This document shows, piece by piece, positions 17,567 to 26,355 of a DNA stretch of 48,402 bases. Under the pieces are notes generated by a model. The model was not told where the DNA came from. It was given only the letters and a program-made list of their open reading frames with translations, and did no database searches. This DNA is from Bacteroidaceae bacterium (lineage in GTDB: Bacteria > Bacteroidota > Bacteroidia > Bacteroidales > Bacteroidaceae), in assembly GCA_017940565.1 (NCBI GenBank), contig JAGAYH010000037.1, positions 1 through 48,402 of the forward strand, read 5' to 3'. Numbering within the stretch: the first letter of the stretch is position 1; every line of letters starts with the position of its first letter. Position numbers and translations under genes: made by a program.

Positions 17567-17593
17567 CCCCAAACTACAAAAAACGAACAAAAC

Positions 17594-18979
17594 ATGTCGA
17601 AACAGAAAACACTGAAAGGCAGTTTCTCCCTTCACGGGAAAGGTCTCCATACAGGCTTGTCCATTACCGCCACGTTTAACCCTGCACCCGAAAATTCGGG
17701 ATACAAGATTCAACGCATCGACCTCGAAGGCGAGCCCGTCATTGACGCCATCGCTGAAAATGTGGTCGAAACCACCCGCAGCACGGTACTTGCCAAAGGC
17801 GACGTGCGGTGCGCCACCGTGGAGCATGCCCTTTCAGCCCTCTATGGCATGGGCATTGACAACTGTCTCATTCAGGTGAACGGCCCCGAAATGCCTATTC
17901 TTGACGGCAGTGCCGCTCCCTATGTGGAACAAATCAACCGCGTGGGTATAGCTGACCAAAATGCCAACAAGGACTTTTATATCATTCGTAAGAAAATAGA
18001 AGTAACCGATGAAGAGACCGGCGCGTCCATCATCATACTGCCCGACGAGGACTTCAGTGTCACCACCATGATATCCTACGACTCCACCTGGTTCTCCAGC
18101 CAGTTTGCCACTCTCGACAAGATGGAAGACTACGGCAAAGAGATAGCCGGTGCACGCACGTTTGTCTTTGTCCGCGACATAGAGCCCCTCATGCAAGCCA
18201 ATCTCATCAAGGGCGGTGACCTGGACAACGCCATCGTCATCTATGAAAACGAAATATCACAGGAACGCCTTGACAAACTGGCAGACCAACTGGGTGTGGC
18301 CCACGTGGATGCAACCAAGCTGGGATTCCTCAACACGAAACCTCTCGTATGGAAGAATGAACCTGCACGCCACAAATTGCTTGACATCATCGGTGACCTG
18401 GCTCTGACAGGACGCCCGCTCAAAGGACGTGTCATCGCCACGAAACCGGGACATACGGTGAACAACCAGTTTGCCCGCCAACTGCGCCGCGAAATCCGTG
18501 CCCATGAAGTGCAGGCACCCATCTACGATTGCAATGCCGAACCGCTCATGGACGTCAACCGCATCCGCGAGTTGTTGCCCCACCGCTACCCCATGCAACT
18601 GGTGGACAAAGTCATTGAGATTGGCGCAAACTACATCGTGGCCGTCAAGAATGTCACCAGCAACGAGCCATTTTTCCAGGGACACTTCCCCGAAGAGCCC
18701 GTCATGCCCGGTGTGCTTCAGGTGGAAGCCATGGCCCAAGCCGGCGGCCTGCTCGTGCTGAGCTCCGTTGAAGAGCCCGAACGCTGGAGCACCTATTTCA
18801 TGAAGATTGACGGTGTGAAGTTCCGCCAGAAGGTGGTGCCCGGCGACACACTCATCTTCCGTGTCGAGTTGCTCGCTCCGGTGCGCCACGGCGTTTCGTC
18901 CATGAAGGGATACATCTTCGTAGGCGACAGAGTCATCAGCGAAGCCACCTTCACGGCACAAATTGTAAAAAACAAGTAA
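17594..18979 (+). CDS. lpxC/fabZ: Fused LpxC deacetylase and FabZ dehydratase
   Basis: The product is 461 aa with two enzymes in one chain. Residues 1-305 are LpxC, the zinc deacetylase that commits UDP-GlcNAc to lipid A. Zinc ligands are His78 (TVEHALSAL), His260 and Asp264 (ARHKLLDIIGD), and the general His is His287 (KPGHTVNNQFA). Residues about 315-461 are FabZ, the 3-hydroxyacyl-ACP dehydratase (LLPHRYPMQLVDKV, then FFQGHFPEEPVMPGVLQVEAMAQAGG). Its catalytic residues are His364 and Glu378. The fusion is a known Bacteroidota trait. It joins two enzymes that compete for hydroxyacyl-ACP. Confidence 0.96.
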   Translation: MSKQKTLKGSFSLHGKGLHTGLSITATFNPAPENSGYKIQRIDLEGEPVIDAIAENVVETTRSTVLAKGDVRCATVEHALSALYGMGIDNCLIQVNGPEMPILDGSAAPYVEQINRVGIADQNANKDFYIIRKKIEVTDEETGASIIILPDEDFSVTTMISYDSTWFSSQFATLDKMEDYGKEIAGARTFVFVRDIEPLMQANLIKGGDLDNAIVIYENEISQERLDKLADQLGVAHVDATKLGFLNTKPLVWKNEPARHKLLDIIGDLALTGRPLKGRVIATKPGHTVNNQFARQLRREIRAHEVQAPIYDCNAEPLMDVNRIRELLPHRYPMQLVDKVIEIGANYIVAVKNVTSNEPFFQGHFPEEPVMPGVLQVEAMAQAGGLLVLSSVEEPERWSTYFMKIDGVKFRQKVVPGDTLIFRVELLAPVRHGVSSMKGYIFVGDRVISEATFTAQIVKNK

Positions 18980-19000
18980 AACCAATCCTTACACACAATT

Positions 19001-19774
19001 ATGAGCAAGATCAGCCCTCTGGCCTACATCGACCCCGAAGCACACATTGGTGAAAATTGCGAAATAGGTCCGTTCTGTTTCGTTGACAAAAACGTTACCA
19101 TTGGTGACAGCAATGTCTTGATGAACAGTGTTACCATTCTTAGCGGTGCGCGCATTGGCAATGGCAACACGTTCTTTCCCGGTGCAGTCATCAGTGCCGT
19201 ACCCCAAGACCTCAAGTTCCAAGGCGAAGAAACCACGGCCGAGATTGGCGACAACAACCGTATCCGCGAGAACGTCACCATCAACCGCGGCACGGCCGCA
19301 CGCGGCAAGACCACCATCGGCAGCTGCAATCTGCTCATGGAAGCCGTCCACATTGCCCACGACGCCAGTATAGGCAACCAGTGCATCATAGGCAACACCA
19401 CCAAGATAGCCGGTGAAGTGGTCGTTGACGACCACGCCGTCATTTCTGCCAGCGTGCTTATCCACCAGTTCTGCCACATGGGCAGCTATATCATGATTGG
19501 GGGAGGCACCCGCACCAGCCAGGACATTCCTCCATACGTGATGGTGGCCCGTGAACCGGCACAATACTGCGGCCTGAACCTCGTCGGCCTGCGCCGCGCT
19601 GGATTTACAGCCCAGCAGATTGACATCATCCACGACACCTACCGCATCATATACGACCGCAGTTTAGTGCTCGAGGAGAGAATAAAGACTGTGCGCCAGC
19701 TCTTCCCCGACAGTCCGGAGGTAGAAAACATCACGCGGTTTGTAGAAAACGCCAAACGCGGCATCATCAAATAA
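19001..19774 (+). CDS. lpxA: Acyl-ACP:UDP-N-acetylglucosamine O-acyltransferase
   Basis: LpxA makes the first lipid A intermediate by adding a 3-hydroxyacyl chain to UDP-GlcNAc. The protein is 257 aa. Hexapeptide repeats from the start (DPEAHIGENCEIGPFCFV) form the beta-helix. The catalytic His is His120 in LLMEAVHIAHDASIGNQC. The C-terminal helical part holds GLRRAGFTAQQIDIIHDTYRI. It is 21 bp after lpxC/fabZ and 13 bp before the next gene, in one operon. Confidence 0.96.
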   Translation: MSKISPLAYIDPEAHIGENCEIGPFCFVDKNVTIGDSNVLMNSVTILSGARIGNGNTFFPGAVISAVPQDLKFQGEETTAEIGDNNRIRENVTINRGTAARGKTTIGSCNLLMEAVHIAHDASIGNQCIIGNTTKIAGEVVVDDHAVISASVLIHQFCHMGSYIMIGGGTRTSQDIPPYVMVAREPAQYCGLNLVGLRRAGFTAQQIDIIHDTYRIIYDRSLVLEERIKTVRQLFPDSPEVENITRFVENAKRGIIK

Positions 19775-19787
19775 AGAACATCAGACC

Positions 19788-20330
19788 ATGTTATTCAAAT
19801 TCGTATTTTTCAGTGACGAATCGGAAGAGTTTCTCCGGGAAATCACCATTGATGCCGATGCCACGTTTCTCGACCTCAACAAAGCCATCCTCAAAGCCTG
19901 CGGCTACGAAGACGGACTGATGACCAGTTTCTTTATCTGTGACGACGGTTGGGAACAAAAGGACCAAATCACACGTGAAGACATGGACATCGACCCGGGT
20001 GACAAGGACATTTACGTTATGGAAAAAGTCACCTTACGCGATTTCATCTCCGACGAAGACCAGAAACTCGTATTCGTGTTCGATCCCTTCAACGACCGCA
20101 TTTTCTACGTAAAGGTCACGGAAATCATCCCGGGCAAGAATCTCAAGAAGCCCGTTGTCAGCCGCAAGGAAGGCAAAGCGCCTCAGCAGCTCGTTGTCAT
20201 TGACGATTCTGACATTACCAAAGGAACCGCCATTGTCGATGACAGTGAAGACGGCGACGAATATTTCGGCAGCGACAGTTTCAACGACGACGAGCTCGAC
20301 CTCGAAGGTTTCGAAATACAAGAATATTAA
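19788..20330 (+). CDS. Plasmid pRiA4b ORF-3-like domain protein in the lpx operon
   Basis: This 180-aa acidic cytoplasmic protein has an N-terminal half (FKFVFFSDESEEFLREITI, then ATFLDLNKAILKACGYEDG and SFFICDDGWEQ) that fits the pRiA4b ORF-3 / IS1096 TnpR-like fold. It ends in a very acidic tail (VDDSEDGDEYFGSDSFNDDELDLEGFE). Despite the family name nothing here looks mobile. It lies between lpxA and miaA with close spacing. Function unknown. Confidence 0.85.
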   Translation: MLFKFVFFSDESEEFLREITIDADATFLDLNKAILKACGYEDGLMTSFFICDDGWEQKDQITREDMDIDPGDKDIYVMEKVTLRDFISDEDQKLVFVFDPFNDRIFYVKVTEIIPGKNLKKPVVSRKEGKAPQQLVVIDDSDITKGTAIVDDSEDGDEYFGSDSFNDDELDLEGFEIQEY

Positions 20331-20336
20331 CCTGCC

Positions 20337-20354
20337 GTTCTCCACACGGAGAAC
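20337..20354 (+). terminator. Short hairpin between the pRiA4b-like gene and miaA
   Basis: GTTCTCC (20337-20343) and GGAGAAC (20348-20354) pair around ACAC. There is no T-run after it, so it may be a weak terminator or an RNA processing hairpin. Confidence 0.4.
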
Positions 20355-20368
20355 TGTCACCTCATTAT

Positions 20369-20457
20369 TCAGCGAGCGAAAGACTCATGAAAACGCTCTT
20401 CGCACTACTCGGCCCAACGGGCGTAGGCAAGACCAGTCTCAGTCTTTCGCTCGCTGA
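20369..20457 (+). promoter_or_regulatory. miaA: 17-bp inverted repeat enclosing the miaA start codon
   Basis: The 17 bases at 20369-20385 (TCAGCGAGCGAAAGACT) are the exact reverse complement of 20441-20457. The left arm ends one base before the miaA ATG (20387). The right arm codes for SLSLAE just after the P-loop. In mRNA the two arms could form a long stem with a 55-nt loop holding the start codon. This could hide the translation initiation region. Confidence 0.6.
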
Positions 20458-21289
20458 GTTTTTACATTCGCCAGTCGTCAGCGCCGATTCCCGTCAGGTC
20501 TATCGCGACATTCCCATAGGCACCGCCGCCCCCACAGCCGACGAACAGGCACGCGTGCACCACTACTTCATCGGCACGCTCGCCCTCACCGACGACTACA
20601 GCGCCGCCCGCTATGAAGAAGATGCACTCCGTGTCCTCAACGACGAGTTCAACCGCCACGACCACCTGCTTCTCTGCGGCGGCAGCATGCTTTATATAGA
20701 TGCCCTCTGCCACGGCATAGACGACATGCCGCCGGTCGATCCGGCCCTGCGGGAGAGACTCAGGCAAAGACTGGACAGCGAAGGGTTGCCTGCACTTGTC
20801 CAACAGTTACAAGAACTCGACCCCGTGTGGCACGCCCGTGTCGACCGCCGCAACCCGCGCCGTGTAGTCCATGCCCTCGAACTGTGCATACAAACAGGTA
20901 AACCCTACTCAACACTATTGGGACAAAAGAGGAAACGTCCGTTCAGAGTGATAAAGATTGGACTCTACCGCGACCGTGATGACCTCTACCGGCGCATAGA
21001 CCAGCGCGTTGACCAGATGCTGGCCGACGGACTCGTCGATGAAGCCCGCCGTGTCTATCCGCTGCGCCACCTCAACGCCCTGCAGACCGTGGGTTACCGA
21101 GAACTGTTCGCCCATTTCGACGGCCAGTCCACGCTGCAGGAAGCCGTCCGCCTCATCCGCCACAACACCCGCGTCTATGCCCGCAAGCAACAGAACTGGT
21201 TCGGCCGCGACGCCGCCATTGTCTGGTTCCATGCCGACCAGGCACAGGCCATCCGCCGTTTCGTAGCCGACCAGACACAGCCCGACTGA
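20387..21289 (+). CDS. miaA: tRNA dimethylallyltransferase
   Basis: MiaA adds a dimethylallyl group to A37 of tRNAs reading codons that start with U. The protein is 300 aa. The P-loop is GPTGVGKT (residues 9-16), the next motif is VSADSRQVYRDIPIGTAAP, and GGSMLYIDALCHGID and VDRRNPRRVVHALEL follow. The end has LQTVGYRELFAHFDG and RVYARKQQNWFGRD. It is the last gene of the lpx operon, 56 bp after the preceding gene. A strong inverted repeat covers its start. Confidence 0.96.
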   Translation: MKTLFALLGPTGVGKTSLSLSLAEFLHSPVVSADSRQVYRDIPIGTAAPTADEQARVHHYFIGTLALTDDYSAARYEEDALRVLNDEFNRHDHLLLCGGSMLYIDALCHGIDDMPPVDPALRERLRQRLDSEGLPALVQQLQELDPVWHARVDRRNPRRVVHALELCIQTGKPYSTLLGQKRKRPFRVIKIGLYRDRDDLYRRIDQRVDQMLADGLVDEARRVYPLRHLNALQTVGYRELFAHFDGQSTLQEAVRLIRHNTRVYARKQQNWFGRDAAIVWFHADQAQAIRRFVADQTQPD

Positions 21290-21310
21290 ACAGAGCCTGC
21301 TTAGGAACAG

Positions 21311-21384
21311 GGCAAATCCTATTTATTAAAACACAAATCGGATTTGGAACACGCCAAATCCGATATAGGCCGACCCGAACAGGA
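21311..21384 (-). repeat. 21-bp-phased array, locus 6, with one inverted unit
   Basis: In plus orientation CAAATCCTATTT, CAAATCGGATTTGG, CAAATCCGATATAGG and a degenerate GAACAGGAC follow each other. The CAAATC cores start at 21313, 21334 and 21355, 21 bp apart. The second and third units are mirror images: ATCGGATTTGG (21337-21347) pairs with CCAAATCCGAT (21354-21364). The array lies in the gap between miaA and the PorE-like gene. It is the most degenerate of the six. Confidence 0.65.
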
Positions 21385-21485
21385 CTTTCTTTCCGCCCAT
21401 ACCGAAATCCATTTCATGAAAACGGCACTTCGTTTTTCTCCTTTCGGACACAATAAAGCCCGCATTCATTCGTTTATTTCTATAC

Positions 21486-23927
21486 ATGAACCGGTTTATT
21501 TCTACATGTATCATCGTGGCAGCCGCATGGCTGCTCGCTTCTTGCGGTGCCGACAAGCATCTCAAGAAGGGCGACCAGTATATGGCCATAGGCGAATACT
21601 ACGAGGCCTCGCTGGAATATGCCAAGGCGTATTCAAAGACTCCGCCCAAAAAGCAGGAGAACCGCGGACCCATAGCTTACAAAATTGGTGAAAGCAACCG
21701 TCTGATGGGCTACACGGCCAAGGCTCTCACCGGCTACCGCAACGCTGCCCGCTACAAATATACCGACACACTGACCTACCTGTATATTGGCCAACTGGCC
21801 CTGCGCCAACGCGACTACAAAAGCGCCAAAACCGCTTTTGAACAATATCTTGAGCAACACCCGGGCGACCCTGCCGCCCTCACAGGCATACAGTCGTGCG
21901 CCGCAGCACCGGCCTGGCGCAAACAAGGGTCGGAATACACCGTCAGGGAAGACCGCCAGTTCAACGCTAACTACGCCGACTTCAGCCCTTGGCTCATTGG
22001 CAACGACCAGATAGTCTATTCCTCCACCCGAAAGACCGCCACCGGCGATGAGGCCAGCGGCATTACGGGCACCAAGAACGGTGACCTCTTCTATGCCAAG
22101 AAAGACGACAAAGGCAAGTGGCAACGCCCCGAGCCCCTGCCAGATGCAGTGAACACGGCCTACGACGAAGGAGCCGGCACCGTGTCGCCCGACGGCAAGA
22201 CACTCTACTTCACCCGCTGCACTTGGGACGCCCAATATCCCCGCATGGCCCAAATCTACCAGTCGGCCCGCAGCGACGCCTCATGGGGCAAGGCCACACC
22301 GTGCGAAATAGTCAAGGACACGCTCTCAAACTATGCCCACCCCGCCGTGTCGCCCGACGGCAAATATCTCTACTTCGTCTCCGACATGCCCGGCGGCATG
22401 GGCGGCACCGACATCTGGCGCTGCACACTTAGCGGCGACCACGGCTTCGGACCGGTAGAGAACCTCGGCACTCCCATCAACACGGCCGGCAACGAACGCT
22501 TCCCTACCTTCAGACCAAACGGCGACCTCTATTATTCCAGCGACGGCATGGTGGGCATGGGCGGACTCGATCTCTTCCGTGCACGGCTCGACACACTGAC
22601 CAACAAGTGGGACATCTGGCATCTGCCCTATCCCATGAACTCCGAAGGCGACGACTTCGGCATGACCTTCGACGGCGAATTCAACCGCGGCTACTTCTCG
22701 TCAAACCGCGCCAATCAGAAAGGCTGGGACAAGATTTATACGTTTGAGCACCCCGAGATAGTCCGCACCATGACCGGCTGGGTCTATGAACAAGACGGCT
22801 ACGAACTGCCGAAAGCCGTGGTATATATCGTCGGCGACGACGGCACCAACAAAAAAATCGGTCTGAAACTCGACGGCTCTTTCCAGGAAGAAATACAAGC
22901 CGGTGTGCGCTACCTGTTGCTCGCCACGTGCGACGGTTACCTCAACGTGCAGCAGACGCTCTACGTACCGCCGACAGAAGGTTCCATCGACACCACGCTG
23001 CAATTCCCCCTGCCGTCGATGAACATCCCCGTGCTGGTACGTAACGTGTTCTACGACTTCGACAAGGCAACCATACTGCCTTCGTCCTACCCCGCACTGG
23101 AAAAACTCACCGACCTGCTGCGCAAAAATCCCAGCATAGTCATCGAGTTGAGCTCTCACTGCGACTACCGCGGCACGGCTGAATACAACGAAAAATTGTC
23201 ACAACGACGGGCAGAATCGGTGGTAAACTATCTTACGACCCACGGTATACAAAAAGAACGCGTCGTGGCCCGAGGCTACGGCAAGAAACGGCCAAAGGTA
23301 ATAACCAAGAAATTTGCCGAAATGTATCCCTTCTTACATGCCGGTGACACCTTGACCGAAGCCTATATTCGCAAACTGACCAAAACGCAGCAAGATTCGT
23401 GCAACGGGCTGAACCGCCGCACCGAGTTCAGCGTGCTCAGCACCAAGTTCGGCCTCTTCGACGCCCAAGGCAATCTTAAGCCCGATGCCCTCCAAAACAA
23501 GCCAGATACAACCCAGGCTAAAAAGGCGTCCGCCAAGCCGGCCGACACGGACAAGAAACAAGCAGCCGGCACAAACAAGAAGCCTGCGGCCACAACGGCT
23601 ACAGCCAATCCGGCCAAAAAGCCTGCGGCTGACAACACCAAGAAAACATCAGCTGCTACAACTAACAAAAAGCCGACCGAAACAGCCAAGAGACAAGCCA
23701 CCGACTCCATCAAGGCAACGGCCGACAAGCCCACCGCACAAACGAACAAAAACAAACCGGCCGCCACACCGGCGCGCAAGGACTCAACCGGAAAAAGAAG
23801 AATTACCCTGCCAGGCAAACAATCAGCGCCCAAAGACAGCGCCGCCACGCCGACAAATAAATCCAACGACAAAACGGCCGGAACGAAGAACAAGGGTGGC
23901 AAAGGAACTGACAGCACGGTTCTGTAA
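21486..23927 (+). CDS. PorE-like OmpA-family lipoprotein with a long Lys/Ala/Thr-rich tail
   Basis: The product is 813 aa. Lipobox LLASC follows a short hydrophobic start. Domains in order are TPR-like repeats (about 25-135, GDQYMAIGEYYEASLEYAKAY), a PD40 beta-propeller (about 165-420; TVSPDGKTLYFT, AVSPDGKYLYFVSDMPGG), a carboxypeptidase-regulatory-like fold (about 428-500) and an OmpA peptidoglycan-binding domain (about 515-640; FYDFDKATILPSS, SHCDYRGTAEYNEKLSQRRAESV). This order equals that of PorE of the type IX secretion system, but Bacteroidales without that system have similar proteins. From about 665 to the end the sequence is low-complexity KPAxT-rich. It probably links the outer membrane to the cell wall. 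Confidence 0.85.
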   Translation: MNRFISTCIIVAAAWLLASCGADKHLKKGDQYMAIGEYYEASLEYAKAYSKTPPKKQENRGPIAYKIGESNRLMGYTAKALTGYRNAARYKYTDTLTYLYIGQLALRQRDYKSAKTAFEQYLEQHPGDPAALTGIQSCAAAPAWRKQGSEYTVREDRQFNANYADFSPWLIGNDQIVYSSTRKTATGDEASGITGTKNGDLFYAKKDDKGKWQRPEPLPDAVNTAYDEGAGTVSPDGKTLYFTRCTWDAQYPRMAQIYQSARSDASWGKATPCEIVKDTLSNYAHPAVSPDGKYLYFVSDMPGGMGGTDIWRCTLSGDHGFGPVENLGTPINTAGNERFPTFRPNGDLYYSSDGMVGMGGLDLFRARLDTLTNKWDIWHLPYPMNSEGDDFGMTFDGEFNRGYFSSNRANQKGWDKIYTFEHPEIVRTMTGWVYEQDGYELPKAVVYIVGDDGTNKKIGLKLDGSFQEEIQAGVRYLLLATCDGYLNVQQTLYVPPTEGSIDTTLQFPLPSMNIPVLVRNVFYDFDKATILPSSYPALEKLTDLLRKNPSIVIELSSHCDYRGTAEYNEKLSQRRAESVVNYLTTHGIQKERVVARGYGKKRPKVITKKFAEMYPFLHAGDTLTEAYIRKLTKTQQDSCNGLNRRTEFSVLSTKFGLFDAQGNLKPDALQNKPDTTQAKKASAKPADTDKKQAAGTNKKPAATTATANPAKKPAADNTKKTSAATTNKKPTETAKRQATDSIKATADKPTAQTNKNKPAATPARKDSTGKRRITLPGKQSAPKDSAATPTNKSNDKTAGTKNKGGKGTDSTVL
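23490..23900 (+). repeat. Low-complexity coding tail of the PorE-like gene
   Basis: This stretch encodes Lys, Ala, Thr, Pro and Asn in short repeats such as NKKPAATTAT, AKKPAADNTK and NKKPTETAK. It has the look of the Ala/Lys/Pro-rich linkers seen in wall-spanning proteins. Slippage could make it variable between strains. Confidence 0.7.
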
Positions 23928-23967
23928 CTATAATTCCAGGACAATCATTCATCGCTTTCCAAACCAT

Positions 23968-23997
23968 CGCCCCGCCAAACACACCTTTGGCGGGGCG
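23968..23997 (+). terminator. Strong hairpin after the PorE-like gene
   Basis: CGCCCCGCCAAA (23968-23979) pairs perfectly with TTTGGCGGGGCG (23986-23997) around CACACC. It is followed by AATAGTATG, so the T-run is absent. It is still the likely transcription end. Confidence 0.7.
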
Positions 23998-24135
23998 AAT
24001 AGTATGAGTGCAAATTAAAACATTAACTTTACAAAACACCCGGAACGGTCGTTCTTCTAATCACAAAAAGTCAATTAAAAACACAGAATTCACAAAAACA
24101 TTTTGACTGCGAAATGCCGGGCGTGGACGAAATCG

Positions 24136-24143
24136 TAACTTTG
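24136..24143 (+). promoter_or_regulatory. Probable -7 element for the AspT/YidE-like transporter
   Basis: TAACTTTG fits TAnnTTTG exactly and lies 34 bp before the ATG at 24178. There is no TTG at the usual distance. The rest of the 250-bp gap holds only the hairpin at 23968 and AT-rich sequence. Confidence 0.6.
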
Positions 24144-24177
24144 CAGCCTAAAACAGAAATAAAGCAGTGCAGTTGTC

Positions 24178-25911
24178 ATGAATTGGGTTCAGTCACTTTT
24201 TACCGACCTCTCGTCGCCGGCACATACCATTTTCATTTTTGCCATCGTCATTGCCGTAGGCTTCAAACTGGGTAAAATCAAAATAGGCAGCGTAGCTCTC
24301 GGCTCCACCTGTGTCTTGTTCGCCGGCATCCTTATTGGCCACATCTACCGTCAGACTGGGCTTGACCAAGGAGGTTACGTTTGTCCGGCCGACACACTCA
24401 ATTTTATTCAGGACTTCGGTCTCATCCTATTTGTCTATTGCATCGGTTTGCAAGTGGGCCCGGGCTTTTTCTCCTCATTCAAGAAGGGCGGTGTCAGACT
24501 CAATCTGATGGCATCCGTCATGGTTGTTCTCAACATCGGGGTCATGTTTGCGCTCTACTATCTTTTCTTCGACACCAGCGACCCCAAGGATTTGCCCATG
24601 ATGGTCGGCGTGCTTTGCGGTGCTGTCACCAACACGCCCGGACTCGGTGCAGCCAATCAGACCCTTGGCGATATTATGACCAACAATGCCCACTTGGCCC
24701 AGGCCATGGACGGCCAACAGATTGCCTCGGCCTATGCCTGCGCTTATCCGCTGGGCGTCATGGGCCAGATAGGCGCTGCCATTGCCTTGCGTTACCTCAT
24801 GCGTATCTCTCTGCATAAAGAATCGGAAGAAATCAAACGCCAGGCCGAGGAGAATCCCCACGCCCGGCCTCACCATATGACCATTGTTGCCAGCAACAAG
24901 TCGCTCGAAGGCAAGACACTCTTTGAAGTAAGCCGTTTTCTGGGCCGCACCTTCGTATGCACCCGCATTGAGCACAATGGCGTCATCTCGCAAGCCAACA
25001 ACGACACGCCCTTCCACATGGGCGACAAAATCAGAATTGTTTGCGCTGAAGATGACGCCGAAGCCATTCTCGCTTTCCTCGGCGACCGCATCGAGATGGA
25101 CTGGGACGAGGACCACTCGCCCATCGTCTCCAAGCGCATTGTGGTGACACGTCCCGAGATAGAAGGCAAGACCTTCGGCCAGATGCACTTCAATTCCGTC
25201 CATGGGGTCAACATCACCCGTTTCACCCGTTCAGGCATGGATCTGTATGCCGACCGTCACCTCAAACTCCAGATAGGCGACCGCCTCATGGTCGTGGGCA
25301 CAGAGGCCAATGTAGCCCGCGTGGCCAACCTCGTGGGCAACGAGGTCAAACGTCTCAACCACCCCAATATCGCCCCCATCTTCATCGGAATACTGCTGGG
25401 AATACTGTTGGGAAGCATACCCTTCACCATTTCCGGCATCCCCACGCCCGTCAAGCTCGGCATTGCCGGCGGACCGCTCATCGTGGCGATCCTCATCGGG
25501 CGCTTCGGTTACAAGGTTCATCTGGTCAGCTACACCACGACGAGCGTCAACCTCTTTGTGCGCGAGCTCGGCCTCATCCTCTTCCTCGCCAGTGTGGGAA
25601 TTAAGGCCGGCGCAGGGTTCTGGGACACAATAATAGCCGGCGACGGCATCAAATACGTGTGGACCGGACTCATCATCACTGTCATTCCCATTCTCATCAT
25701 CGGCATCTTCTGCCGCCGGCGCTACCACACCAACTACTTCACCCTCATAGGTCTCATTGCCGGAGCCAACACAGCGGCTCCGCTCCTGGGCTTTGCCAAC
25801 GAGATAGCCAACAACGACGCGCCCGCCGTGGGCTATTCCACCGTCTATCCCCTCACCATGTTCCTGCGCATCCTGACGGCACAGCTCATCATCCTATTCC
25901 TCTGCGTGTGA
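24178..25911 (+). CDS. AspT/YidE/YbjL-type antiporter with two RCK-C domains
   Basis: This is a 577-aa inner-membrane transporter of the aspartate:alanine antiporter (AAE) family. It has two membrane halves of about five helices each (residues about 15-210 and 395-577), joined by a soluble part with two TrkA-C/RCK-C domains (about 235-310 and 320-395; LFEVSRFLGRTFVCTRIEHNG, KIRIVCAEDDAEAIL, RLMVVGTEANVARV). Repeated family motifs are GVLCGAVTNTPGLGAANQ in the first half and LIGLIAGANTAAPLLGFAN in the second. The substrate cannot be read from sequence. The stop overlaps the next gene start by four bases. Confidence 0.92.
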   Translation: MNWVQSLFTDLSSPAHTIFIFAIVIAVGFKLGKIKIGSVALGSTCVLFAGILIGHIYRQTGLDQGGYVCPADTLNFIQDFGLILFVYCIGLQVGPGFFSSFKKGGVRLNLMASVMVVLNIGVMFALYYLFFDTSDPKDLPMMVGVLCGAVTNTPGLGAANQTLGDIMTNNAHLAQAMDGQQIASAYACAYPLGVMGQIGAAIALRYLMRISLHKESEEIKRQAEENPHARPHHMTIVASNKSLEGKTLFEVSRFLGRTFVCTRIEHNGVISQANNDTPFHMGDKIRIVCAEDDAEAILAFLGDRIEMDWDEDHSPIVSKRIVVTRPEIEGKTFGQMHFNSVHGVNITRFTRSGMDLYADRHLKLQIGDRLMVVGTEANVARVANLVGNEVKRLNHPNIAPIFIGILLGILLGSIPFTISGIPTPVKLGIAGGPLIVAILIGRFGYKVHLVSYTTTSVNLFVRELGLILFLASVGIKAGAGFWDTIIAGDGIKYVWTGLIITVIPILIIGIFCRRRYHTNYFTLIGLIAGANTAAPLLGFANEIANNDAPAVGYSTVYPLTMFLRILTAQLIILFLCV

Positions 25912-26168
25912 AACAGCTGTTACAACGCATCAAACGCTGGCTGGCCAGCCTGTCATTCCGCACGGGTGTCGTCGTGCTCCTGTGCTGCATCCCCTTCTAT
26001 ATCGCTTCCTTCGCACAAATGGCTTTGCCCATCAGTGCCCAAGCCAAGGGAATCTTGTGGGTCGTTCTATTCGGATTGGCCAAGACCTGCCAGTACGGCG
26101 GCATCACCATTCTCGGGGTCGAAGGCATGCGTAGGCTCAAAGCATGGTGGAAACGCAAAAAAAATTGA
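25908..26168 (+). CDS. Small membrane protein translated with the AspT-like gene
   Basis: The product is 86 aa starting at GTG 25908, which overlaps the transporter stop (GTGA). Two hydrophobic segments (GVVVLLCCIPFYIASFAQMALPI and ILWVVLFGLAKTCQYGGITIL) lie between basic ends (KQLLQRIKRW and RRLKAWWKRKKN), so both ends are likely cytoplasmic. I do not recognise the family. The tight coupling suggests a helper of the transporter, which is inference only. Confidence 0.75.
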   Translation: MKQLLQRIKRWLASLSFRTGVVVLLCCIPFYIASFAQMALPISAQAKGILWVVLFGLAKTCQYGGITILGVEGMRRLKAWWKRKKN

Positions 26169-26355
26169 TATTTTTTTGACATTTCCACTACAGAGGTCCG
26201 ACTTCGGGCGTCAAAAGCGGCGCTTCAAAAATTACAAACGGCGTTTCAAAATTCTGAAACGCCGTTTGTAATTTGCCCTATTTATGATACAATGGAAATC
26301 AGCAGTTTGCAAAACCAGCAGAAAAATGGTAAAAATTTTTGACAAAATAGTCTCT
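26163..26355 (+). repeat. Dispersed hairpin element, copy A
   Basis: About 190 bp resemble 38478-38667. Shared blocks are TTTTGACATTTCC, CACAGAG/AGnCCGA, GGCGTTTCAAAAT with its inverted arm, ATGnAAATCAGC, CAAAACC and ATGGTAAAAA. The core is a perfect 20-bp stem: 26229-26248 pairs with 26255-26274 around a 6-nt loop. It starts at the end of the small membrane gene and covers most of the 362-bp gap before purL. It could double as a terminator. Confidence 0.75.

Noticed and set aside
19788-20330. A mobile element suggested by the plasmid/IS1096 family name
   Set aside because: No terminal inverted repeats, transposase or direct repeats are seen around it, and it sits in a tight operon.
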